From positions 1 through 11,644 of the forward strand of contig JADFKX010000050.1 in NCBI GenBank assembly GCA_022564695.1: DNA of 11,644 bases. The letters are read 5' to 3'. Source of the DNA: Chloroflexota bacterium. Lineage in GTDB: Bacteria; Chloroflexota; Dehalococcoidia; SM23-28-2; RBG-16-64-32. The notes below the pieces were generated by a model. The model was not told the origin of the DNA and made no database searches. It was given only the letters and a program-made list of their open reading frames with translations. The translations under genes were made by a program, and so were the position numbers. Of this stretch, positions 1-10,686 are shown in pieces (the first letter of the stretch is position 1; every line of letters starts with the position of its first letter).

Positions 1-2333
1 TTCTGGATAACGCGGCGCAGAGGGCGCGCGCCGAACAACGGGTCGAACCCCTTCTCGCCGATCCAGTCCTTGGCGGCGTCGGTCATCTCCAGAGTCACGT
101 CCTTATCGCGGAGTTGATTCTCGACCGACTTCATCTCGTTCTCCACGATCAGGCGTATCTGCTCCTTAGAGAGGGCGTGGAACACAACCGTGGCGTCCAG
201 GCGGTTCAGGAACTCCGGCCGGAAGACGTTCTTCATCGCCGAGAGCACCTTCTCCTTCATCTTCTCGTATTCCTGGTCCGCCTTGGCATCCGCCGTCTTG
301 GTGGAGAACCCCAACGACGTCTCCTTGCGGATGAGGTCTGAGCCGACGTTGGAGGTCATGATGATGATCGTATTGCGGAAGTCCACCTTGCGGCCCTTGG
401 CGTCGGTCAGGTGACCGTCGTCGAAGATCTGGAGAAGCATGTTGAACACGTCCGGGTGAGCCTTCTCGATCTCGTCCAGTAGGATGAGGCAATAGGACTT
501 GCGACGAACCATGTCGGTAAGCTGGCCGGCGTCCTCGTAGCCCACGTAGCCCGGCGGGGCGCCAATGAGCCTGGAGACGTTGTGCTTCTCCATAAACTCG
601 GACATGTCCAGTTTGAGCATCGCCTCTTCGTCGCCGAACATGAACTCGGCGAGGATCCGGGCGAGGAACGTCTTGCCCACACCGGTTGGTCCCAGGAACA
701 TGAACACGCCGATGGGGCGGCGCGGGTCCTTGAGCCCGGCGCGGGCACGCCGCACGGCCTTGGCGATATTGTGGATCGCTTCGTCCTGACCCACTACCCT
801 CTCGTGCAGCACGTCCTCCATGTGGAGCAGCCGCTGCGACTCCTCAGAGGCGATGCGCGTGACGGGGATGCCGGTCCACATGGCGACGACCTCGCAGATG
901 TCTTCCTCCGTCACAACCGGCTTGGACTCTTCTTTCTCCGTCTTCCAGCCCGCCTGCATCCCCTCCAGCTTATCCTGGAGGTTAACCTCGCGGTCACGGA
1001 GCTGGGCGGCGAACTCGTACTGCTGGGCGGCGATCGCCTCCTCCTTCTCGCGCCGCAGGCTCTCCAGCCCCTTGCTCGCCTCTTGCAGCGAAGGCGGGGC
1101 GTAGGAGCGCTTGATGCGCACCCGTGAGGCGGCTTCGTCCACCAGGTCTATCGCCTTGTCGGGGAGGAAGCGATCCGGCACGTAGCGAGAGGCCAGCTCA
1201 GCGGCCGCCTTTAGCGCCTCATCGCTGATGGTGAGATGGTGATGCTCCTCGTAGCGGGCCCTGATCCCGTGCAGGATGGCTATCGTCTGCTCGGTAGTCG
1301 GCTCCTCCACCACGATTGGCTGGAGGCGGCGCTCCAGGGCTGCGTCCTTCTCGATGTGTTTCCGGTAGTCATCCAGAGTGGTGGCGCCGATGCACTGAAG
1401 CTCGCCGCGGGCCAACGAAGGCTTAAGTATGTTGGCGGCGTCCACAGCGCCTTCGGCGGCGCCGGCGCCCACCAGCATGTGCATCTCATCGATGAACAGA
1501 ATGCAGTTGCCCGCGCTCTTCAGCTCCTCGATGACCTTCTTCAGCCGCTCCTCGAACTCACCACGGTACTTCGTCCCGGCCACCAAGCTGCCGATATCCA
1601 GGGTCACGATGCGCTTGCCCTGGAGCATCTCCGGCACTTCGCCTTTGACCACTCGTTGGGACAGCGCCTCCACGATGGCCGTCTTGCCTACGCCGGGCTC
1701 GCCGATAAGCACAGGGTTGTTCTTGGTGCGGCGAGAGAGTATCTGCACCACACGTTCGATCTCTTTGTCACGACCGATTACTGGATCCAGCTTGTCGGCC
1801 CGCGCCGCGGCCGTCAGGTCAATCCCCAACTGGTCGACGGTCGGCGTACGAGTGGACGCGCGACCTCCCTGAGACGCTCCCTGGGGCATGCTCTGCGAGA
1901 GGATTCGCGTGACCTCCGCGCGCAGCTTCTCCAGGCTCACGCCCAGGCTCTCCAGAACGCCTGCGGCGATGCCCTCGCCCTCGCGCACGAGGCCGAGAAG
2001 CAGGTGCTCCGTGCCGATGTAGTGGTGGCCCAGGCGGCGCGCCTCGTCCACGGCAAGCTCGATAACCTTCTTCGCCCGAGGCGTAAGCCCTATCTCGCCC
2101 ATCACCGCGCGGTCGCCGCGGCCGATGATGAACTCAACAGCAGAGCGAACCTTGTTCAGTTCTACACCCAGGTTGGCCAGTACCTTGGCCGCTACGCCCT
2201 CGCCCTCACGCACGAGGCCGAGGAGCAGGTGCTCCGTACCGATGTAGTTGTGATTGAAGCGCAGGGCCTCTTCTTGGGCCAGAGTCAGAACCCTGCGAGC
2301 TCTCTCCGTAAACTTGTCGAACCTATCCGCCAT
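1..2333 (-). CDS. clpC: ATP-dependent Clp protease ATP-binding subunit ClpC (3' end cut by window)
   Basis: ClpC is a cytoplasmic hexameric AAA+ unfoldase that feeds proteins into ClpP. About 776 codons are visible and the frame agrees at both ends; the family is usually 810-850 residues, so only the last few dozen residues are missing. Two Clp_N repeats lie at about 4-75 and 80-148, each with an IGTEHLLLGLVREGEG motif. D1 has Walker A GEPGVGKT (211-218), Walker B with Asp282-Glu283, and a KYRG pore loop. A UVR-like coiled middle domain at about 418-455 marks ClpC rather than ClpB. D2 has GPTGVGKT (548-555), Asp620-Glu621, a GYVG pore loop, FLNRLD near 710 and sensor-2 GARPLRR (768-774). The LGF tripeptide at 674-676 sits where ClpP-docking loops lie, so ClpP partnership is inferred. 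The ATG start has a GGAG eight bases upstream and lies 22 bp after the S1-domain gene, suggesting an operon. Confidence 0.97.
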   Translation of the reverse strand, partial: MADRFDKFTERARRVLTLAQEEALRFNHNYIGTEHLLLGLVREGEGVAAKVLANLGVELNKVRSAVEFIIGRGDRAVMGEIGLTPRAKKVIELAVDEARRLGHHYIGTEHLLLGLVREGEGIAAGVLESLGVSLEKLRAEVTRILSQSMPQGASQGGRASTRTPTVDQLGIDLTAAARADKLDPVIGRDKEIERVVQILSRRTKNNPVLIGEPGVGKTAIVEALSQRVVKGEVPEMLQGKRIVTLDIGSLVAGTKYRGEFEERLKKVIEELKSAGNCILFIDEMHMLVGAGAAEGAVDAANILKPSLARGELQCIGATTLDDYRKHIEKDAALERRLQPIVVEEPTTEQTIAILHGIRARYEEHHHLTISDEALKAAAELASRYVPDRFLPDKAIDLVDEAASRVRIKRSYAPPSLQEASKGLESLRREKEEAIAAQQYEFAAQLRDREVNLQDKLEGMQAGWKTEKEESKPVVTEEDICEVVAMWTGIPVTRIASEESQRLLHMEDVLHERVVGQDEAIHNIAKAVRRARAGLKDPRRPIGVFMFLGPTGVGKTFLARILAEFMFGDEEAMLKLDMSEFMEKHNVSRLIGAPPGYVGYEDAGQLTDMVRRKSYCLILLDEIEKAHPDVFNMLLQIFDDGHLTDAKGRKVDFRNTIIIMTSNVGSDLIRKETSLGFSTKTADAKADQEYEKMKEKVLSAMKNVFRPEFLNRLDATVVFHALSKEQIRLIVENEMKSVENQLRDKDVTLEMTDAAKDWIGEKGFDPLFGARPLRRVIQ

Positions 2334-2355
2334 AACCTACGCTCCAGCCCAATAT

Positions 2356-4137
2356 CTAGTCGCTCGTCTCGTCCTTCGCAGGCTCAGAGGCCTCGTCGGC
2401 CTCAGCAGACATATCCTTCTCTTTGATCAACGCATCCGGAGTGTCTTCCGTTACAGTAGATCCGTCTTCAATTTCAGATTCACTGGCGGTTTCGGCATTT
2501 TCCTCCCCCTCCTCCTCGACAGTCGCCTCGGGCTCTGCATCCTCTCCCGCCTCGGGTTCGGCTTCAGACTCCGTGGTCTCTTCCGTCTCGGACTCCTCTG
2601 CAGCAGTCGCCTCGGGCTCTACAGCCTCCTCAGCCTCGGGTGCGGCCTCAGGCTCCGTGGTCTCTTCCGTCTCGGGTTCAGCCTCAGACTCTACAGCCTC
2701 TTCCGCCTCAGGTTCGGCCTCGGGCTCGGCGGCCTCTTCCGTCTCGGATTCCTCCGCCGCGGCTTCCGGCTCCGTAGCCTCCGCCGCCTCAGCCTCAGCC
2801 GCCTTCATTGCCGCCTCCATGGCGCCCAGTTCAGGCTCGGCCTCAGGCTTGGCCTCAGACGCGGTCTCAGCGTCCGGCTTCACGGCGGCGGTCTCAACAA
2901 CCTCCGGCCTTGGCGGCGCCTCCACGCCCAGCCTGGCGTACACCTCCTCCGGCCCTGTGATGACGCCACCGCTATCGTTAAACACCCAGCCGTCCTCCTC
3001 GGCCTTGTCGCGAGCCTGCCTCAGGGACAGGCCCAGGCGGTGTCGGTCATGCTCTATGCGCACGATCTTAACGGGGACGACAGCGTCCTCATCGACGATC
3101 TCTTTAGGATGGTTGATCCGCCGGTCTACAAGCTCGGAGATGTGGATCAACCCCTCAATGGGGCCGTCCAACCGCACGAAGGCGCCAAAAGGTGCGAGCT
3201 TGGTCACCTGACCGGGGACGATCTGGCCCTCGCGGAACCCGGCAACCATCTCCTCCCATTTCTCTGGTTGGGCACGTCGCAGGCTGAGGGCGATCTTCTT
3301 GCTCTCCTGATCCACCTTCAGCACGTAAACCTCCACCTTGTCACCAACCTTGAACAGGTCATTCGGTGACTTGGGAGTACGCTCCCAGGAGAGCTCCGAA
3401 AGGTGGACAAGGCCGTCCGCACCGCCCACATCAACAAAGATGCCGAAGTCACGGATGCTGGTTATACTGCCGTCGCGGATATCGCCTTCGTTGAGCTCCT
3501 GAAGCAAACGTTCCTTCTCAGCAGCGCGCTTCTCCTGCAACGCCGCCCGTTCTGAAACGATGGCTCGATTCCGCCTGCGGTTCAGCTCGATCACTTTAAG
3601 GGTCAGGGTGCGCCCGATCCATTCCGCCAGCGCCCTCTCGGTGGTCTCCGGGTCGCCGCGTTCCGGCCGGCCGATAGCGATCTGGGACAGCGGGATGAAG
3701 GCGTTAACGCCCTCCACGTTTACTAGGAGGCCGCCCTTGTTGCTACCCGTAATGTAGCCTTCAAACGCCTGATTCTGATCCATGTACTCTTGCAGGACGC
3801 GCCAGCCCTGCTCGCCGCGGGCGCGATCCAGAGAGAGGATAATCTGGCCATCCGGCGACTCCGGCTGCACGACGAAGACGAGGACCTTCTCCCCCATTTG
3901 CAGCTTTGAGGGTCCTTCCGGCTGGAGGGAATGCATCTCGTTAGCGGGGATGACACCCTCAGACTTGGCGCCGATATCGACTAAGATGCCATCGCGATCG
4001 GTGCCAACGACAGCCCCTTCTACAATGTCCCCACGGCGGAGTTCGGTGTAAAGAGTGGTCTCCTGTTCCAGGAGAGCCGCCATGGACTGGGGCTCTTCAC
4101 TGTTCAGCGTCCCTCCCTCTGGGTCTTCGGATGTCAA
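2356..4137 (-). CDS. S1-domain RNA-binding protein (ribosomal protein S1-like) with long acidic C-terminal tail
   Basis: Four S1 (OB-fold) RNA-binding domains are visible, at about residues 33-104, 119-195, 214-287 and 301-372. The third and fourth carry the classic FGIFVDVGGADGLVHLSEL and FGAFVRLDGPIEGLIHISEL cores. This matches short bacterial ribosomal protein S1 homologues, which hold mRNA on the 30S subunit. Residues from about 410 to 593 form a low-complexity tail of Glu, Ala, Pro, Ser and Thr, strongly acidic and probably disordered. I choose the TTG start at 4135-4137 because GGAGGTG lies six bases before it. The frame stays open upstream to a GTG at 4203, but a TATAAT box sits inside that extension. 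An ATG at 4083 would give 575 residues but lacks a good ribosome-binding site. clpC follows after 22 bp. Whether this is the cell's only S1 protein cannot be told here, so no gene symbol is given. Confidence 0.9.
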   Translation of the reverse strand: MTSEDPEGGTLNSEEPQSMAALLEQETTLYTELRRGDIVEGAVVGTDRDGILVDIGAKSEGVIPANEMHSLQPEGPSKLQMGEKVLVFVVQPESPDGQIILSLDRARGEQGWRVLQEYMDQNQAFEGYITGSNKGGLLVNVEGVNAFIPLSQIAIGRPERGDPETTERALAEWIGRTLTLKVIELNRRRNRAIVSERAALQEKRAAEKERLLQELNEGDIRDGSITSIRDFGIFVDVGGADGLVHLSELSWERTPKSPNDLFKVGDKVEVYVLKVDQESKKIALSLRRAQPEKWEEMVAGFREGQIVPGQVTKLAPFGAFVRLDGPIEGLIHISELVDRRINHPKEIVDEDAVVPVKIVRIEHDRHRLGLSLRQARDKAEEDGWVFNDSGGVITGPEEVYARLGVEAPPRPEVVETAAVKPDAETASEAKPEAEPELGAMEAAMKAAEAEAAEATEPEAAAEESETEEAAEPEAEPEAEEAVESEAEPETEETTEPEAAPEAEEAVEPEATAAEESETEETTESEAEPEAGEDAEPEATVEEEGEENAETASESEIEDGSTVTEDTPDALIKEKDMSAEADEASEPAKDETSD

Positions 4138-4143
4138 AAGTCG

Positions 4144-4150
4144 CACCTCC
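4144..4150 (-). promoter_or_regulatory. Shine-Dalgarno site that decides the S1-protein start
   Basis: GGAGGTG on the minus strand is complementary to the 3' end of this organism's own 16S rRNA (CCTCC at 8289-8293 region) and lies six bases before the TTG codon at 4137. No comparable site precedes the in-frame ATG at 4083, so the TTG start is favoured. Confidence 0.7.
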
Positions 4151-4191
4151 AAGCAAGTATGGATCAAGGCTACGGCAGCAACCTCGGCTTC

Positions 4192-4197
4192 ATTATA
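4192..4197 (-). promoter_or_regulatory. Putative -10 box of the S1-protein/clpC operon
   Basis: A perfect TATAAT on the minus strand lies about 55 bases upstream of the TTG start and would give a 5' untranslated region of roughly 45-50 bases. No convincing -35 box sits 16-18 bases upstream, so it may need an activator or be a chance match. Confidence 0.45.
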
Positions 4198-4324
4198 TGA
4201 CACAACGTTACGTAGCGTACAGAGGAGATGAGTGGAAGATAAGTGAACGGTAAGGGATCAGTTTGGAGTTAGGGGGCTGGGGGCCGAGGGCTGGGTTTAG
4301 AGGCTGAAGGACGGCATCGTCAAA
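4198..4324. other. Intergenic region between 5S rRNA and S1 gene, with G-rich tract
   Basis: No gene is seen. The plus strand has four runs of G (4272-4276, 4279-4283, 4288-4290, 4293-4295) separated by loops of 2, 4 and 2 bases, which fits a G-quadruplex pattern. Any transcript reading leftward from 5S would carry the C-rich complement. Confidence 0.5.
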
Positions 4325-4352
4325 CGCAAAAACAAAGGCCCTGGCGGCGGCC
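4325..4352 (-). terminator. Possible rRNA operon terminator (weak)
   Basis: Just past 5S the minus strand reads GGGCCTTTGTTTTTG, a T-rich tract after a GC-rich stretch shared with the 3' strand of the 5S closing stem. A short GGCC/GGCC pairing precedes it. This is a weak candidate, not a textbook hairpin. Confidence 0.35.
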
Positions 4353-4457
4353 TATTTTCCTCACCCAGTTGCCCAGGCAGTATCGTCAGCGCTGAGGCGT
4401 TTCACTTCCGTGTTCGGGATGGGAACGGGTGGTTCCACCTCGCTCTAGCCACCAGGA
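4340..4457 (-). rRNA. rrf: 5S ribosomal RNA
   Basis: About 118 nt. The terminal stem pairs CCTGGTGGC at the 5' end with GCCGCCAGG at the 3' end with one G-U pair. The interior contains the conserved CCCATCCCGAACACGGAAG loop region. It is the last RNA of the operon, lying 63 bases after tRNA-fMet. Exact ends are estimated from the closing stem. Confidence 0.95.
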
Positions 4458-4520
4458 GCCTTAGTCTTTCGGTTTGCCAACGCTGTGGGTCGGCGGGGCC
4501 AGCCCACAACTGTTGTCGTT

Positions 4521-4595
4521 TGGTAGCGGGGGTGGGACTCGAACCCACGACCTCCGGGTTATGAGCCCGGCGAGCTGCCGCTGCTCCACCCCGCG
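4521..4595 (-). tRNA. Initiator tRNA-fMet (anticodon CAU), CCA encoded
   Basis: 75 nt with encoded CCA. The anticodon loop is CTCATAA in a CCGGG/CCCGG stem, giving the three consecutive G-C pairs that direct initiator tRNAs to the P site. The D stem has A11-U24, also typical of bacterial initiators. Position 1 is C facing U72, a mismatch rather than the common C1-A72; the lack of a Watson-Crick pair at 1-72 is what formyltransferase and peptidyl-tRNA hydrolase discrimination rely on. It sits between 23S and 5S, an unusual position for a tRNA gene, and is presumably released from the rRNA precursor by RNase P and 3' processing. Confidence 0.95.
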
Positions 4596-4600
4596 ATGTG

Positions 4601-4647
4601 GATGAACAGAGAGTGCCTGATACGTTTTGTGGGGGTAATGGATTGGT

Positions 4648-4650
<3 letters not shown>
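4601..4650 (-). repeat. 23S processing stalk, 3' strand
   Basis: Positions 4627-4650 are complementary to 7649-7672 with one mismatch in 24. After an internal loop, 4601-4620 pairs with 7691-7711 with one G-U pair and one bulged base. Together they bracket 23S, as expected for an RNase III-type processing stem. Confidence 0.85.
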
Positions 4651-7648
<2,998 letters not shown>

Positions 7649-7651
<3 letters not shown>

Positions 7652-7711
7652 ACCAATCCATTACCACCACAATGCGGGGTTGTTGATCCCTCAGGTCACT
7701 CTCTATTCATC
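7649..7711 (-). repeat. 23S processing stalk, 5' strand
   Basis: Partner of 4601-4650: an inner 24-bp helix (7649-7672), an asymmetric internal loop (7673-7690) and an outer helix (7691-7711). Confidence 0.85.
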
Positions 7712-7721
7712 TGTTAAGGTG
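7711..7721 (-). promoter_or_regulatory. BoxA-like antitermination motif in the 16S-23S spacer
   Basis: The minus strand reads CACCTTAACAG, close to the NusB/NusE-binding boxA core CTTTAACA. It lies at the foot of the 23S stalk and upstream of 23S, where spacer boxA elements are usually found. The match is imperfect. Confidence 0.4.
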
Positions 7722-7724
7722 CTC

Positions 7725-7766
7725 CCCGGCTTCCTGCCGGGCTTCCCTGCCGAAGTGTCCTTCGGC
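7725..7766 (-). other. Two hairpins in the tRNA-Ala to 23S spacer
   Basis: Two perfect stems lie side by side: GCCGAAG/CTTCGGC (7749-7755 with 7760-7766, four-base loop) and CCCGGC/GCCGGG (7725-7730 with 7736-7741, five-base loop). They precede the boxA-like motif in the transcript. The rest of the spacer from 7767 to 7919 shows no gene. Confidence 0.6.
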
Positions 7767-7919
7767 GGGGGAGTCCGCCTGGAAGTTGATCTACTCATGA
7801 AAAGACCGGCCTGATGTGGGCCGATCCATCTGCCATCAGACCTCTATTCTTCGCTCCTTCTATTCGATTGTCAAGGGCAAACTCCCTGCCAACTTCACCC
7901 TTTCCTCAGCCGGCTACGC

Positions 7920-7995
7920 TGGTGGAGCCGGGGGGACTCGAACCCCCGACTTCCGCCTTGCAAAGGCGGCGCTCTCCCAACTGAGCTACGGCCCC
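7920..7995 (-). tRNA. tRNA-Ala (anticodon UGC), CCA encoded
   Basis: 76 nt. The acceptor stem GGGGCCG/CGGCTCC contains the G3-U70 wobble pair that identifies alanine tRNA. The anticodon loop is TTTGCAA. It lies 16 bases after tRNA-Ile in the 16S-23S spacer, the common bacterial arrangement. Confidence 0.98.
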
Positions 7996-8011
7996 ACTGT
8001 CTTCCGTTGCA

Positions 8012-8088
8012 TGGTGGGCGATGGTGGACTCGAACCACCGACCTCGGTCTTATCAGGACCGCGCTCTAACCAGCTGAGCTAATCGCCC
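8012..8088 (-). tRNA. tRNA-Ile (anticodon GAU), CCA encoded
   Basis: 77 nt. Acceptor stem GGGCGAT/ATCGCCC, D arm GCTC/GAGC and anticodon loop CTGATAA within CGGTC/GACCG. First tRNA of the 16S-23S spacer. It reads AUC/AUU and does not depend on lysidine, unlike the minor AUA-reading tRNA that TilS modifies. Confidence 0.98.
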
Positions 8089-8164
8089 ACCTTGTTGAGG
8101 GTCGGCGGTCTCGGCCCACAATTCCCGGCGGGGCTGCCGCCTGGCCGCCCGTTTAGGCTGGCCC

Positions 8165-8189
8165 TTAACCCCTGCATAGCGGATGGAAG
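8165..8189 (-). repeat. 16S processing stalk, 3' strand
   Basis: Complementary to 9831-9855 at 23 of 25 positions, including an 18-bp perfect core (8172-8189 with 9831-9848). It brackets 16S and would form the RNase III-type processing stem. Confidence 0.88.
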
Positions 8190-8243
8190 CGCTTGGCGGT
8201 CTTTCCTACAGTAACCCCAAACTAGGTTCGGGGATCGACCTTA

Positions 8244-8281
8244 GGAGATGGCAGATCCTGTATAGGACCTGCGGTCTCTCC
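8244..8281 (-). other. Hairpin just 3' of 16S rRNA
   Basis: GGAGA/TCTCC (8277-8281 with 8244-8248) encloses a second stem pairing 8264-8272 with 8251-8259 at eight of nine positions. It begins about five bases past the 16S 3' end. The spacer from 8089 to 8285 holds no gene beyond this and the 16S stalk strand. Confidence 0.5.
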
Positions 8282-8285
8282 CTAG

Positions 8286-9782
<1,497 letters not shown>

Positions 9783-9830
9783 AAGATTCGCGTTTGTTCC
9801 CAGCCTAAAGTTTAGACTGGATGCCTCGCA

Positions 9831-9855
9831 CTTCCATCCGCTATGCAGTTGTTAA
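9831..9855 (-). repeat. 16S processing stalk, 5' strand
   Basis: Partner of 8165-8189. It begins about 50 bases upstream of the 16S 5' end and overlaps the boxA-like motif at its foot. Confidence 0.88.
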
Positions 9856-9860
9856 AGTAC
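9850..9860 (-). promoter_or_regulatory. BoxA-like antitermination motif in the rRNA leader
   Basis: The minus strand reads GTACTTTAACA, containing the CTTTAACA core of bacterial rRNA boxA, which recruits NusB/NusE antitermination factors. It is downstream of both promoters and upstream of 16S. A second, poorer match, TTCTTTAATAG, lies at 9936-9946 between the promoters. Confidence 0.6.
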
Positions 9861-9875
9861 CAGCGCCAAACGCAC

Positions 9876-9904
9876 AGCATACGCAATCGCCCCACGCCCG
9901 TCAA
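9876..9904 (-). promoter_or_regulatory. rRNA operon promoter P2
   Basis: TTGACG (9899-9904) and TATGCT (9876-9881) separated by 17 bp on the minus strand, a good sigma-70-type promoter. It lies about 95 bases upstream of the 16S 5' end. Its -35 box lies in one arm of an imperfect palindrome (9891-9923). Confidence 0.75.
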
Positions 9905-9923
9905 CTTGTCTGACCCGCGTGGG
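9891..9923. repeat. Imperfect palindrome over the P2 -35 region
   Basis: Arms 9891-9903 and 9911-9923 are complementary at 11 of 13 positions around a seven-base centre. In a transcript from P1 it would fold as a hairpin; as DNA it overlaps the P2 -35 box. Confidence 0.55.
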
Positions 9924-9963
9924 ACTCAGTTGGCGCTATTAAAGAACTGCTGTAACCGTATAG

Positions 9964-9992
9964 TTTATATCACGCCAGCCCCCGCTAGTCAA
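9964..9992 (-). promoter_or_regulatory. rRNA operon promoter P1
   Basis: TTGACT (9987-9992) and TATAAA (9964-9969) with a 17-bp spacer on the minus strand, near consensus at both boxes. Transcription would start near 9957. The -35 box is built from the last two codons and part of the stop codon of the tilS remnant. Confidence 0.8.
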
Positions 9993-10686
9993 CAGCCGCG
10001 GCGCCTCCACGTCTCCGCCGAAACCACAGCCGTAGGGCGCAACGGGAGCCCTCTCGCAGCGCCGCTCGCTCATCAATGCGCTGCCCTACCACCCAGGCCA
10101 CACCCCAGGGCGCGCACACCACCGGCACCGAATCCCGCTCCTCCTGCGGCACCTTGGCGTCCACGAGTATATCCTGCAACTTCTTCTCTCCGCCCAGGCC
10201 CAGCGGCCGCAGACGGTCACCGCGCCGCCGCGAGCGCACCACGACACCAGGGCCGATAGCGTCTGCGTCCAGCCAGGCCTCAAACCGGGTTCGCGGCCGC
10301 GGCGCCGACGGCGGCGGCCGGACGATCTCCGCCACAGCTACCCAGCCCGGCAGCTCCGTGCGACCCGGCACCGCCAACGGCGTCTCGGCAATCGTCTTTG
10401 AGGGTCTTCGCGGCGTTGAACCGATGCGCACCTCGCGCGCGCTGACCGAGGCCGTGAGCCCGTGCGGCAGCGAGACGCTGCTGCGGCGCTTAGCCAGCGC
10501 CTCCTCCACAGCGACGATGTGGACGGACTCCACGTCCGCCGTGGCGCCAGCCAGACGGCGCACCGCACGCCGCAGCAGGCGCGCCCGCAGCACCGGCGCC
10601 AGAGACGAAAACGGCTTCCTAACAAAGGTGACGCTCTCACTTGCGAGCGAGGCCAGCGAGCGCCACTCAGCATCAGCGGCGTCATC
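9985..10686 (-). pseudogene. tilS: tRNA(Ile)-lysidine synthase TilS, C-terminal half only
   Basis: TilS converts C34 of the AUA-reading tRNA-Ile to lysidine. About 233 codons resembling TilS from the middle of the protein to the stop are present. The first recognisable residues are DDAADAEW, followed by a helical middle region ending in RARLLRRAVRRLAG. The C-terminal tRNA-binding domain is clear: GDRLRPLGLGGEKKLQD (from 10221), VDAKVPQEERD and WVVGQRIDERA (the last ending near 10062). The N-terminal ATP pyrophosphatase domain with its SGGxDS motif, needed for catalysis, is absent: upstream DNA belongs to another gene in another frame. Full TilS proteins run about 450 residues or more. No start or ribosome-binding site is seen, so this is read as a remnant or an assembly join. 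The frame itself remains open upstream to 11064, but that part shows no TilS similarity. Confidence 0.85.

Noticed and set aside
1236..2426. Plus-strand 396-codon open frame
   Set aside because: Antisense to the conserved N-terminal and D1 regions of clpC, which carry all family motifs on the minus strand.
2423..3211. Plus-strand 262-codon Ser/Ala-rich open frame
   Set aside because: It is the exact antisense of the acidic Glu/Ala tail and last S1 domain; the Ser-rich composition is a codon complement effect.
2254..3369. Plus-strand 371-codon open frame rich in Leu, Arg and Gly
   Set aside because: Antisense shadow of clpC start and the S1 gene; repetitive composition mirrors the acidic tail.
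10338..10667. Arg-rich continuation of the membrane-protein frame
   Set aside because: It reads the tilS sequence in the wrong frame; the composition is unlike the first 150 residues.
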